Source: Campylobacter subantarcticus LMG 24377 (lineage in GTDB: Bacteria > Campylobacterota > Campylobacteria > Campylobacterales > Campylobacteraceae). Taken from it: a DNA stretch of 64,000 nucleotides. The notes beneath the pieces are model-generated. The model ran no database searches. It was not told where the DNA came from and was given only the letters and a program-made list of their open reading frames with translations. Of the stretch, positions 49,735 through 58,070 are shown piece after piece. Each line of letters begins with the position of its first letter. The stretch's first letter is position 1. The stretch spans positions 124,001-188,000 of the forward strand of contig NZ_CP007773.1 in assembly GCF_000816305.1 (NCBI RefSeq), read 5' to 3'. The translations under genes were made by a program, and so were the position numbers.

Positions 49735-50127
49735 ATGCAAGATTTAATATCTTTAGAAATCATTACACCCCTTGGCATGATTTATCAAGGGGATGCAAGA
49801 TTGGTAGTACTTCCTGGAAGTGAAGGTGAATTTGGTGTGTTAAAAGGCCATGCTTCTTTGATATCTTCTTTAAAATCAGGAATTATTGATATAGAAAAAG
49901 CAGATTCAACTCATGAATTGGTTGCTATTGATTCAGGCCATGTAAAAGTATCTGAAACTAAAGTTAGTGTTTTGGCTAAAGGTGCTGTTTGGGTTGGTGG
50001 AAATAGCGATAGCGAAATAGCAAAAAAATTAGAAGAAGCGAAAGATTTGATTAAATCTATGAGTAGTGATAGTGTAGCTTTGGCTTCTACTTTTGCTAAA
50101 ATGGACAATAATGTAAGGCAAAAATAG
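49735..50127 (+). CDS. atpC: F0F1 ATP synthase subunit epsilon
   Basis: The 130-residue epsilon subunit sits at the foot of the rotor. The N-terminal beta barrel has LEIITPLGMIYQGDARLVVLPG-like strands and GEFGVLKGHASLISSLKSG near 30-48. The C-terminal helical pair (about 88-128) is the inhibitory arm. It follows atpD after three bases and shares its last base with the GTG of exbB. Confidence 0.95.
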   Translation: MQDLISLEIITPLGMIYQGDARLVVLPGSEGEFGVLKGHASLISSLKSGIIDIEKADSTHELVAIDSGHVKVSETKVSVLAKGAVWVGGNSDSEIAKKLEEAKDLIKSMSSDSVALASTFAKMDNNVRQK

Positions 50128-50687
50128 TGGATTTTCAAGCAATTTTTCATTTTTTTGAAAATACAAGCTTAATCACTTATATTGTATTAGCTTGGCTTTC
50201 GGTGTATTTTATAGTTAGTTTTAGTATTTTATTTTCAAGAATGTCACTTATTAATAAGTGGACACAAGATGAAAGTCAAGCTCTAGAAGCTTTAATGAGA
50301 GGCGAAAGAGACTTGAGTCAAAGTGCATCGATTTTAAAAAAATGTATTGAGATCGATGAAACTAAGATGAATATTTATAAAAATTCTGTAGAAAAAAAAG
50401 CAACAATAGGCTTAACTTGGCTTAGTATTATCGCTTCTACTTCACCTTTTATAGGGCTTTTTGGTACTGTTATTTCTATTCTTGAAACTTTTGGTGGTTT
50501 AGAAATGCAAAATTCTCTAAGTATTATTGCTCCTAAAATCAGCGAAGCTTTGGTAGCTACGGGTTGTGGGATTTTGGTTGCAATTCCAGCTTATAGTTTT
50601 CATTTGATTATTAAAAGAAAAGCATATGAGTTGATTAATATCTTAGATAGTGAGATTAAAGTATTAGTAAGTTCTTCAAAGGCTTAG
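50127..50687 (+). CDS. tolQ: ExbB/TolQ-family proton channel protein
   Basis: The 186-residue inner-membrane protein has three helices (about 15-36, 97-118 and 140-162). The core WLSIIASTSPFIGLFGTVIS near 93-112 is the family signature, with the Thr residues used in the proton path. In this position it powers TolA through the Tol system, so TolQ function is more likely than TonB energising; both remain possible. The start is GTG, overlapping the atpC stop (TAGTG). Confidence 0.88.
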   Translation: MDFQAIFHFFENTSLITYIVLAWLSVYFIVSFSILFSRMSLINKWTQDESQALEALMRGERDLSQSASILKKCIEIDETKMNIYKNSVEKKATIGLTWLSIIASTSPFIGLFGTVISILETFGGLEMQNSLSIIAPKISEALVATGCGILVAIPAYSFHLIIKRKAYELINILDSEIKVLVSSSKA

Positions 50688-50689
50688 TA

Positions 50690-51076
50690 ATGTTTTTAGA
50701 TGAAAAACCTGAATTAAACATTACGCCTTTGGTGGATATTATGCTAGTTTTACTAGCTATTTTGATGGTTACTGCGCCTAGTATTACTTATGAAGAAAAG
50801 GTGCAGCTTCCACAAGGATCACAAAAAGCTTCTAGCGCTCCAAATATTAAAAGCTTGATTATAACAATCAATGCAAAAAGAGAAATTTTTATAGGAAAAG
50901 ATAAATTTGATTTTGTAAGTTTTGCGGATAATATGAATGCTTTAAAAGTTCAGTACAATACACAAGAAACTGTTTTTATAAGAGCGGATAAAAATCTAAA
51001 ATATGATGATGTGATGAGTGTTTTAAGAACAATGAAGCATCTTGGTTTCCAAAAAGTTGCTTTACAAACTGAGTAG
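50690..51076 (+). CDS. tolR: ExbD/TolR-family protein
   Basis: This 128-residue protein has a single N-terminal membrane helix. The family start PELNITPLVDIMLVLLAILMV near 6-26 contains the proton-relaying Asp (D15). A periplasmic domain follows, ending MKHLGFQKVALQTE. It follows the tolQ-like gene after two bases. It works with the ExbB/TolQ partner at the inner membrane. Confidence 0.9.
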   Translation: MFLDEKPELNITPLVDIMLVLLAILMVTAPSITYEEKVQLPQGSQKASSAPNIKSLIITINAKREIFIGKDKFDFVSFADNMNALKVQYNTQETVFIRADKNLKYDDVMSVLRTMKHLGFQKVALQTE

Positions 51077-51079
51077 AAT

Positions 51080-51856
51080 ATGGAAGAAAATTCGATACGC
51101 AATCTTAAAGCACTTGTTTATTCGATTTTAATTTATTTTATCGTTATTTTTTTAGTTTTTTTTAAACTGATAGAGTACAAACCAAAAGCTATTGAATTTA
51201 CAGATGATCCTAATAGTTTTGTGAATATAGAACTTGGTGATAGTGTTAATACCAATCAAGTCAGTATTACACAAGAAGTACAAAAAGAAAATTTACAAAG
51301 CCTATTTGAAGAAAATCTTTTACAAAAATATACTACAAATAAAAATGTAAATACTCAAGATATAGACCAAAAAGCAAGTGTGTTTAATGATTTGTTTGGA
51401 AAAATAGAAGACTATCAAGAAGAAAAAACCACAAAAGTACAATCTTCAATGCCATCAAAAAAACCAATTTTTACTCAAAGAGAAAAGATTAATGATTTTT
51501 CTCAACAACTTAATGAAAATCTACAGTTAAATCAAGAGTTGGGGCAATCTCTTATGGAGCAAAAAATAGGAGCATATGATCAGTTTTTGGGCGCGGTGAG
51601 AAAATACCTTGAAGATCGATGGAGAATTTATAATCCTAGTGGAAATTTGAGTATCGAAGTAGAATTTGTTATAGATAATCACGGTCAATTTTATTTACTA
51701 AGCTCTACAAGTGCTTATAGTGATAATTTTGATAAAAAAGCAAAAGAATTTTTGCAAAATTTAGAAGGAAAATACATAACTTTACCTCCAAATGGTAAAA
51801 TAAGAAAAATCAAAATGCAACTTAGCGATGTAATTGAGTTTAAAACGGAGAAATGA
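51080..51856 (+). CDS. tolA: TolA/TonB-like energy-coupling protein
   Basis: The 258-residue protein has a cytoplasmic start, one membrane helix (about 9-30), a long periplasmic polar region (about 40-165) and a C-terminal TonB/TolA-type domain. That domain has LEDRWRIYNPSGNLSIEVEF near 179-198 and VIDNHGQFYLLSSTSA. The position between tolR and tolB strongly favours TolA. Sequence identity in TolA proteins is always low. The 3' end overlaps tolB. Confidence 0.83.
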   Translation: MEENSIRNLKALVYSILIYFIVIFLVFFKLIEYKPKAIEFTDDPNSFVNIELGDSVNTNQVSITQEVQKENLQSLFEENLLQKYTTNKNVNTQDIDQKASVFNDLFGKIEDYQEEKTTKVQSSMPSKKPIFTQREKINDFSQQLNENLQLNQELGQSLMEQKIGAYDQFLGAVRKYLEDRWRIYNPSGNLSIEVEFVIDNHGQFYLLSSTSAYSDNFDKKAKEFLQNLEGKYITLPPNGKIRKIKMQLSDVIEFKTEK

Positions 51857-53055
51857 TGAAAAGGATATTAGTTTTTTTATTTTTTTGTTCAGTGTTGTTT
51901 GGGCAAGATGCAACTATTTCAGTTGTAAATAAAGGCATGCAGCTGCCAACAATTTTTATCAAAGATCAATCTAAGCTTAGTGATTTAGATCTTAAGAAAA
52001 GTTTTTACAATATGCTAATTAACGACATCAAGGTGAGTTCTAATTTTGAATTAAGCCAAGATGAGGCGAAAAGCGATTATGTTTTTTCTTATGTTTTGAA
52101 TAAAAATGGCAAACTTTTAGATATTGATGTTGAAGTCTTAGCTGCTAATGAAACTAAGACAAGATTTTATGAACAAATTCTTTCTGTAGAAGAATACCCA
52201 TTTTTAGCACATAGAAGTGTTGCTCAAATGAATAGAAAACTCGGTTTTTCACCTGTAGATTGGATGGATCATAAAATTCTAATCGCAAGAACCCAAGGTA
52301 GCAAACATAGTGATATTTTACTAGCTGATTATACTTTAACTTATCAAAAAGTGTTGATTTCAAAAGGTTTAAATTTATTTCCAAAATGGGCAAATAAAGA
52401 ACAAAGCGCATTTTATTTTACAGCTTATGAAGATGAAATACCAACTCTTTATAAGTATAATATGAAAAATAAAAATATTGCAAAAATAATTGCTAGCAAA
52501 GGCATGATGGTCGCTTCTGATGTGAGTGATGATGGTAAAAAAATACTTTTAACTATGGCCCCAAAAGATCAACCAGACGTTTATTTGTATGATATAGACA
52601 CAAAAAACCTTACGCAAATTACAAGTTATATTGGTATAGATGTAAATGGAAATTTTGTTGTTGATGATAAAAAAATTGTTTTTGTATCAGACCGTTTGGG
52701 TTATCCAAATATCTTTATGCAAAATTTAGATTCAAATTTAACAGAACAAGTTGTTTTTCATGGTAAAAATAATTCTTCAGTTTCTACTTATAAACACTAT
52801 ATGGTTTATTCTAGTAGGGAAATAAATCAAAGCGGAGTTTTTAATCTTTATTTAATGTCAACCCAAAGTGATTATATAAGACAACTCACTGCAAATGGCA
52901 AAAATCTTTTTCCAAGATTTTCTAGTGATGGAGAAAGTGTTGTATTTATTAAGTATTTAGGCTCTCAAAGTGCTTTAGGTGTTATTAGAATTAATGCAAA
53001 TAAAGCTTTTCATTATGGTTTAAAAGTAGGTAAAATTCAATCAATTGATTGGTAA
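51856..53055 (+). CDS. tolB: Tol-Pal system protein TolB
   Basis: TolB is a periplasmic beta-propeller that binds Pal. The 399-residue protein has a signal peptide (about 1-16, ending SVLFGQ), an N-terminal domain with the TolA-box region, and WD-like repeats such as LFPKWANKEQSAFYFTAYED and LFPRFSSDGESVVFIKYLG. Two N-glycosylation sequons, DSNLT and EINQS, lie in the propeller. Two ATGs overlap the tolA stop; the second, at 51856, is better spaced from GGAG. Confidence 0.94.
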   Translation: MKRILVFLFFCSVLFGQDATISVVNKGMQLPTIFIKDQSKLSDLDLKKSFYNMLINDIKVSSNFELSQDEAKSDYVFSYVLNKNGKLLDIDVEVLAANETKTRFYEQILSVEEYPFLAHRSVAQMNRKLGFSPVDWMDHKILIARTQGSKHSDILLADYTLTYQKVLISKGLNLFPKWANKEQSAFYFTAYEDEIPTLYKYNMKNKNIAKIIASKGMMVASDVSDDGKKILLTMAPKDQPDVYLYDIDTKNLTQITSYIGIDVNGNFVVDDKKIVFVSDRLGYPNIFMQNLDSNLTEQVVFHGKNNSSVSTYKHYMVYSSREINQSGVFNLYLMSTQSDYIRQLTANGKNLFPRFSSDGESVVFIKYLGSQSALGVIRINANKAFHYGLKVGKIQSIDW

Positions 53056-53080
53056 AATACTAAAATCATATTTTTTTTGT

Positions 53081-53086
53081 TATAAT
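53081..53086 (+). promoter_or_regulatory. pal promoter, flanked by an inverted repeat
   Basis: TTTGTTATAAT is a TG-extended -10 box 38 bases before pal. It is enclosed by AAAATCATA (53062-53070) and TATGATTTT (53092-53100), a perfect 9-bp inverted repeat. The repeat could be an operator or the stem of a weak tolB terminator. Confidence 0.6.
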
Positions 53087-53123
53087 TAAATTATGATTTT
53101 TAAATAAACAAAAGGGGAAATCA

Positions 53124-53609
53124 ATGAAAAAAATCATTTTTGCTTCAATTACTGCATTTGCTGTTATTGTAAGTGGTTGTGCTACTAAAAACACTAGTGT
53201 TAGTAGTTCAAGTAGTGTAGATGGCTCAAAAGGCAGCGGTGGATCTGATAGATTTGAAAATCTTGAATCTTTAAATTCTGTAGCAAATATATATTTTGAC
53301 TTTGATAAATTTAATGTTAGATCAGATATGCAAAAAGTTATTGCAAATAATGCTGAGATCTTTAATAAAGAAGCTGCTGATACTGCAATAGTGGTTGAAG
53401 GAAACTGCGATGAATGGGGAACTGATGAATATAATCAAGCTTTAGGCTTAAAAAGAGCTAAAGCAGTAAAAGAATCTTTAGTAGCTCAAGGTGTTAGCGC
53501 AGATAGAATTAGCGTTAAAAGCTATGGAGAGACTAATCCTGTATGTACTGAAAGAACAAAAGCTTGCGATGCCCAAAATCGCCGTGCAGAATTTAAATTA
53601 TCAAAATAA
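53124..53609 (+). CDS. pal: Peptidoglycan-associated lipoprotein Pal (Omp18)
   Basis: Pal anchors the outer membrane to peptidoglycan. The 161-residue precursor has a lipoprotein signal with lipobox VSGC, making Cys19 or so the lipidated residue. After a Ser/Gly linker the OmpA-like domain (about 55-161) has IYFDFDKFNVR, EGNCDEWGTDEYNQALGLKR near 93-112 and the end CDAQNRRAEFKL. Its own promoter allows high expression. It is the known Campylobacter antigen Omp18. Confidence 0.96.
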   Translation: MKKIIFASITAFAVIVSGCATKNTSVSSSSSVDGSKGSGGSDRFENLESLNSVANIYFDFDKFNVRSDMQKVIANNAEIFNKEAADTAIVVEGNCDEWGTDEYNQALGLKRAKAVKESLVAQGVSADRISVKSYGETNPVCTERTKACDAQNRRAEFKLSK

Positions 53610-53620
53610 GTTTTAAATAA

Positions 53621-54610
53621 ATGAAATTAAAATTATTATCAGTAGCTCTTTTAGGAGCTACTTTTTTACACGCTGAAATTTCAGCATTTGACGCAGGAAA
53701 AGTAGATACAAAAACACCTTATGGTTTAACTCAAAATGAAAAATTACAATATGAAAATCAAGAACGCCTAAGGGCATTGAATGAATATTATACAAATTTA
53801 ACAAGTAAAATAAATACAGTAGTAGAGAATATAGAAGGATTGCAAAGTGTGACAGAGGGTTTGAATGCTCAGTATTCAAAAGCTAACACAAAATTGCTTT
53901 CATTGGAAGAAACTTATCAAAATTTTGATACAAATATAACTCGAGAAATTCAAAATTTAAGAGCTTATGTGGAGGAAAATAGGCAAATTCAAGAAAAAAA
54001 TCATCAAGAAATTCAAAAAGTTTTAAGTGAAATTACAACTTTGATTAATAAAATCAATGATGATTATATTTCTAAAGAAGATATGAATAAAACTATAACC
54101 TTCTTTCAAGCTGAAATAGCTAGAGTGCAAAATCAAACAAAAATTACTCCAGTTGTTCCTGATGCAAGTGATGATAATAAAACTGAAGAAATCATCGAAG
54201 ATGTTAATGAAACTCAAGAAGTAGTGGTTGTAAAAAAAGATGACAGTTGGAAAAATTTAGATTCTAGCGAGATATTAAAACAAGCAATTAATGAAACAAA
54301 TAAAAATCAATTTGAAGATGCAGAAGAGAAATTCGAGCATTTAATTAGCATTCATTATAAACCTGCTAGATCTACATTTTGGCTTGGAGAGATAAGATAC
54401 AAACAACAAGATTATGCAGGCGCACTAGGCTTTTATAAAAAAAGTTCTGCAATAAGCACCAAAGGTGATTATGTACCAAAATTACTTTATCATACTGCTA
54501 TTAGTTTAGATAAAGTAGGTGATCCTAAAAGTGCGAATAAATTTTATAAAGCCTTAAAGACAGCATATCCTGATAGTCCCGAAGCGAAAGTTTCGCCAGA
54601 TAGAAAATAA
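53621..54610 (+). CDS. cpoB: Tol-Pal periplasmic protein CpoB/YbgF
   Basis: The 329-residue secreted protein has a signal peptide (about 1-18), a coiled coil (about 40-150) and C-terminal TPR repeats (about 210-325, with FWLGEIRYKQQDYAGALGFY). CpoB coordinates peptidoglycan synthesis and Tol-Pal function in division. Four D/E-X-N-X-S/T sequons are present at N105, N156, N186 and N196. That fits the multiply glycosylated C. jejuni homologue downstream of pal. The last two lie in an acidic linker. Confidence 0.92.
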   Translation: MKLKLLSVALLGATFLHAEISAFDAGKVDTKTPYGLTQNEKLQYENQERLRALNEYYTNLTSKINTVVENIEGLQSVTEGLNAQYSKANTKLLSLEETYQNFDTNITREIQNLRAYVEENRQIQEKNHQEIQKVLSEITTLINKINDDYISKEDMNKTITFFQAEIARVQNQTKITPVVPDASDDNKTEEIIEDVNETQEVVVVKKDDSWKNLDSSEILKQAINETNKNQFEDAEEKFEHLISIHYKPARSTFWLGEIRYKQQDYAGALGFYKKSSAISTKGDYVPKLLYHTAISLDKVGDPKSANKFYKALKTAYPDSPEAKVSPDRK

Positions 54611-54624
54611 AAAAGGAGAATAAA

Positions 54625-55203
54625 ATGGCTATAGAAAAAAATAGTGTAGTTTCAATGTTTTATGAGTTAAAAGATGCAAATACCAAAGAAGTTTTAGAAT
54701 CAAATGTTTATGCAGAACCGATTTCTTTTATTTTGGGTAAGGGGCAAATTTTAGAAGGATTGGAAGCTGAAATCCAAAAATTAGATGCACCTTGTAATAT
54801 TGATATTGAAATTAAAAAAGAAAATGCTTTGGGTGAATACGATGCAAACGCTTTGCAAACTTTACCAAAAGAACAATTTGCAGGAATTGACTTGCAAGTT
54901 GGTATGGAGTTATTTGGTGAAGGTGAAGATGGTAATACGGTAAGAGTAATTGTTAGGGAAATTACTGAAAATGAAGTTACTATCGACTACAATCATGCTT
55001 ATGCGGGAAAAGATTTGTTATTTTCATTAAATATTGTAGATGTAAGAGCGGCGACTGAAGATGAAATCTTAACAGGAATTATTGCAGGTAGTAGAAGTTG
55101 TGGATGTGGTGGAGGACATCATCATGATCATCATCACGGTCACGGTGGTGGCGGTTGTTGTGGTGGCCACGGTCACGGTGGTGGCTGCTGCGGTGGTCAT
55201 TAA
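54625..55203 (+). CDS. slyD: FKBP-type peptidyl-prolyl isomerase SlyD
   Basis: SlyD is a prolyl isomerase and chaperone that also binds nickel and assists hydrogenase or urease maturation. The 192-residue protein has FKBP parts (SFILGKGQILEGLEAEIQKL near 34-53) and an IF-domain insertion (about 70-125). A metal tail (about 157-192) follows, made only of His, Gly, Cys and Asp. The tail is coded by GC-rich, nearly repeated DNA, unlike its surroundings. The TAA overlaps the ATG of fabD. Confidence 0.94.
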   Translation: MAIEKNSVVSMFYELKDANTKEVLESNVYAEPISFILGKGQILEGLEAEIQKLDAPCNIDIEIKKENALGEYDANALQTLPKEQFAGIDLQVGMELFGEGEDGNTVRVIVREITENEVTIDYNHAYAGKDLLFSLNIVDVRAATEDEILTGIIAGSRSCGCGGGHHHDHHHGHGGGGCCGGHGHGGGCCGGH

Positions 55204-56123
55204 TGAATACTGCATTTATTTTTCCAGGCCAAGGCTCTCAAAGCGTTGGCATGGGTCTTAGTTTTTACGAAAATTCACCTAAAGCAAAAGAACTACTTGA
55301 GCGCGCAAGCGAATACTGCAAGATAGATTTTAAACATTTGCTTTTTGAAGAGAATGAAAATTTAAATAAAAGTGAATTTACACAAATGGCTATTGTGTTA
55401 AATTCGCTTATGACTTATGAAGCATTAAAAGAGCAAACAGATCTTTGCCCAAAATATAGCCTAGGACATTCTTTGGGTGAATTTAGTGCTTTGGCAACTC
55501 AAGGGGCATTTGATTTTTTAGATGTAATCGCGCTTGTAAATAAACGTGGTCAGTTTATGCAAGAAGATTGCTCTAAAATTGAAGCGGGTATGATGGTGGT
55601 TTTGGGTTTAGAAGATCAAGTGGTGGAAGAACTTTGCCAAAAAGCATTAAGTGAGAAAAAAAATATTTTCGCAGCTAATTATAATTGTGATGGGCAAATT
55701 GTAGTAGCAGGTTTAAAACCCGATTTGGCTTCTTATGAGAGTGAGTTTAAAAATGCAGGAGCTAAAAGAGCTATGCTTTTGAATATGAGCGTTGCAAGTC
55801 ATTGCCCATTATTAAAAAATGCATCTTTAAAACTTACAAAAGAATTAGAACCTATTTTAAAAGAGCACTTTAAAAGCGTAGTGTCAAATGTTAATGCAAA
55901 AGTGTATAATGATAAAAATCAAGCTCTAATGCTTTTAAGTGAGCAACTTATCAAGCCTGTTCTTTATAAACAAAGCATTAAGGCGATAGATGAAGGAGTA
56001 GATTTCTATATAGAATTTGGCGCAAGTGTGTTAAAGGGTTTAAATAAAAAAATCACTCAAAAAGAAACTTATACTTTGAGTAAAATAGAAGATATTGATG
56101 AAATTTTAAAGGTAATTAAATGA
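55203..56123 (+). CDS. fabD: Malonyl-CoA:ACP transacylase
   Basis: FabD loads malonate onto acyl carrier protein for fatty-acid synthesis. The 306-residue enzyme starts MNTAFIFPGQGSQSVGMGLS. The active-site GHSLGEFSALA lies near 84-94, with the serine and the following His in the family's GHSxGE pattern; a second His is in VASHCPLL near 199. Codons upstream of 55203 are the slyD tail in another frame. The fabD end overlaps mtnN as ATGA. Confidence 0.96.
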   Translation: MNTAFIFPGQGSQSVGMGLSFYENSPKAKELLERASEYCKIDFKHLLFEENENLNKSEFTQMAIVLNSLMTYEALKEQTDLCPKYSLGHSLGEFSALATQGAFDFLDVIALVNKRGQFMQEDCSKIEAGMMVVLGLEDQVVEELCQKALSEKKNIFAANYNCDGQIVVAGLKPDLASYESEFKNAGAKRAMLLNMSVASHCPLLKNASLKLTKELEPILKEHFKSVVSNVNAKVYNDKNQALMLLSEQLIKPVLYKQSIKAIDEGVDFYIEFGASVLKGLNKKITQKETYTLSKIEDIDEILKVIK

Positions 56124-56806
56124 AAATAGCTATTTTAGGGGCTATGCCTGAAGAGGTTACTCCCTTACTAGAAACATTAAAAGAGTACCAAACAATTGAA
56201 TATGCAAATAATACTTATTATCTTGCAAAATATAAAAATCATGAATTAATCATTGCTTATTCTAAGATAGGGAAAGTAAATTCTACCCTTAGTGCGGCTA
56301 TGATGATAGAAAAATTTAAAGCTGAACTTTTACTTTTTACCGGAGTTGCTGGTGCTTTTAATCCTAGTTTAGAAATAGGAGATTTAATCTATGCTACAAA
56401 ATTAGCTCAATACGATTTAGATATCACAGCTTTTGGGCATCCACTTGGTTATGTTCCTGGTAATGAAATTTTTATAAAAACAGATGATAAGCTTAATAAT
56501 CTTGCTATAGAAGTTGCTAAAGAGCTTGGTGTTAAATTACAATCAGGTATTATCGCTACAGGTGATGAGTTTATTTGTGATGAGAATAAAAAAGTAAAAA
56601 TTAGAGAAATTTTTAATGCAGATGCTTGTGAAATGGAAGGGGCTAGTGTAGCTTTGGTATGTGATGCTTTGAAAACTCCATGTTTGATTTTAAGATCAAT
56701 GAGTGATAAAGCAGGTGAGAAAGCTGAATTTGATTTTGATGAGTTTGTAGAAAAATCAGCTAAAATTTCAGCTAATTTTGTCTTAAAAATTTGTGAGAAA
56801 TTATGA
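56120..56806 (+). CDS. mtnN: 5'-methylthioadenosine/S-adenosylhomocysteine nucleosidase
   Basis: MtnN (Pfs) cleaves S-adenosylhomocysteine and methylthioadenosine. In epsilonproteobacteria it also hydrolyses 6-amino-6-deoxyfutalosine for menaquinone, linking it to mqnD in this window. The 228-residue protein has IAILGAMPEEVTPLLE near 2-17, TGVAGAFNPSLEIGDLIYAT near 76-95, ATGDEFI near 148-154 and the EMEGASVALV stretch near 174-183. It overlaps both neighbours by four bases. Confidence 0.96.
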   Translation: MKIAILGAMPEEVTPLLETLKEYQTIEYANNTYYLAKYKNHELIIAYSKIGKVNSTLSAAMMIEKFKAELLLFTGVAGAFNPSLEIGDLIYATKLAQYDLDITAFGHPLGYVPGNEIFIKTDDKLNNLAIEVAKELGVKLQSGIIATGDEFICDENKKVKIREIFNADACEMEGASVALVCDALKTPCLILRSMSDKAGEKAEFDFDEFVEKSAKISANFVLKICEKL

Positions 56807-57564
56807 TAAATCTTAGTAAAAAACTAATCAGAGAAGTTGCAAAAGCAAATGCTAAATTTTCTTTAATAGGAGATAATGATAAAGTTTTATTAGGGCTTAG
56901 TGGCGGCAAAGACTCTCTAGCTTTAGCTCATCTTTTAAAGCGTATGCAAGCGCATGCGCCTTTTAAATTTGAACTTAAAGCAGTAACTTTAAGTTATGGC
57001 ATGGGTGAAGATTATACCAAGCTTCATAATCACTGCAAAGAACATGGTATTGATCATGAAGTGATTGATTCTAATATTTATGAAATTTCAGGTGATACGA
57101 TTAGAAAAAATTCAAGTTTTTGTAGCTATTTTTCAAGGATGAGGCGTGGTGCTTTATATACTTATGCCTTGGAAAATGGTTTTAATAAATTAGCCATAGC
57201 TCATCATTTAGATGATGCGGTAGAGAGTTTTTTTATGAATTTTATTTATAATGGTTCTCTTAGGAGTCTAGCTCCCAAGTATAAAAGCAAAAGAGATATA
57301 GAGGTTATTCGTCCTTTGATTTTTGTAAGAGAAAGACAATTAAGAGAAAATGCTATTAATAATGAATTAGAAGTAATTGGTAATGAATTTTGTCCTGGTA
57401 TGAGGTTAAGTGAAAAAAATGTAAAATTTCCTCATGCAAGAGAAGAAGCTAAGCAGCTTTTAGCAAAATTAGAAAAAGAAAATCCAAAATTATTTACAAG
57501 CTTAAAAACCGCGTTTGAAAATATTCATACAAATAGTTTTTTCATGGTTAAGGACAATGACTAA
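56803..57564 (+). CDS. TtcA-like tRNA-thiolation ATPase with incomplete Cys set
   Basis: The 253-residue protein is an N-type ATP pyrophosphatase of the TtcA family, which thiolates C32 of tRNA using a [4Fe-4S] cluster. The PP-loop SGGKDS is at 33-38. In place of the usual CXXC before S-R-x-R-R-G it has C107-S-Y-F110-SRMRRG. The expected second cysteine is Phe. C197 matches the distal ligand region in CPGMRL. Only C78, C107 and C197 are present. It may use a different third ligand (C78) or a changed substrate. Four bases overlap mtnN. Confidence 0.8.
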   Translation: MINLSKKLIREVAKANAKFSLIGDNDKVLLGLSGGKDSLALAHLLKRMQAHAPFKFELKAVTLSYGMGEDYTKLHNHCKEHGIDHEVIDSNIYEISGDTIRKNSSFCSYFSRMRRGALYTYALENGFNKLAIAHHLDDAVESFFMNFIYNGSLRSLAPKYKSKRDIEVIRPLIFVRERQLRENAINNELEVIGNEFCPGMRLSEKNVKFPHAREEAKQLLAKLEKENPKLFTSLKTAFENIHTNSFFMVKDND

Positions 57565-58069
57565 GCTTTTAGTTGTTGTTGATTATCAAAATGATTTTAT
57601 CGATGGTAGCTTGGGTTTTGAAGAAGCTGCCAAGATAAAAGATAATATTCTTGCTCTTTTAGAAAATCATCAAGGCGATGTCGCTTTTACTTTTGATACG
57701 CATGATGAGAATTATTTAATAACTCAAGAAGGAAAAAAATTACCTATTTATCATTGTATTAGAGATACTTTAGGTTGGAAAATGCCAAGTGATTTTGATG
57801 TATATTTAAAGAATGCAAAAAAAATCTTTTATAAGAATACCTTTGGTAGCTTAGAATTAGCTAATTTTTTAAAACAAAATTATTATGAAAGTATAGAATT
57901 TTGTGGTCTTGTTTCACATATTTGTGTATTTAGCAATATTATTTTAGCTCAAAGTGCTAGTATCAACTCAAAAATTATATTACATAAAAATGCAACGGCA
58001 AGTTTTAATAAGTCTTTGGAAAATAGTGCATATGAAATTTTACAAGCTTATGGCATAGAACTTTTATAA
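57557..58069 (+). CDS. Isochorismatase-like cysteine hydrolase, possible nicotinamidase
   Basis: This 170-residue cysteine hydrolase has the catalytic triad visible as D9 (VVVDYQNDF), K93 (FYKNTFGS) and C123 (GLVSHICVFSN). D47, H49 and nearby residues could bind the metal of nicotinamidase. The short length and the DTHDEN motif suit PncA-like enzymes, though the substrate cannot be assigned firmly. The start at 57557 follows TTAAGGACA inside the end of the ttcA-like gene. An upstream in-frame ATG at 57515 would give extra residues that fit no family. Confidence 0.8.
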   Translation: MTKLLVVVDYQNDFIDGSLGFEEAAKIKDNILALLENHQGDVAFTFDTHDENYLITQEGKKLPIYHCIRDTLGWKMPSDFDVYLKNAKKIFYKNTFGSLELANFLKQNYYESIEFCGLVSHICVFSNIILAQSASINSKIILHKNATASFNKSLENSAYEILQAYGIELL

Positions 58070-58070
58070 A

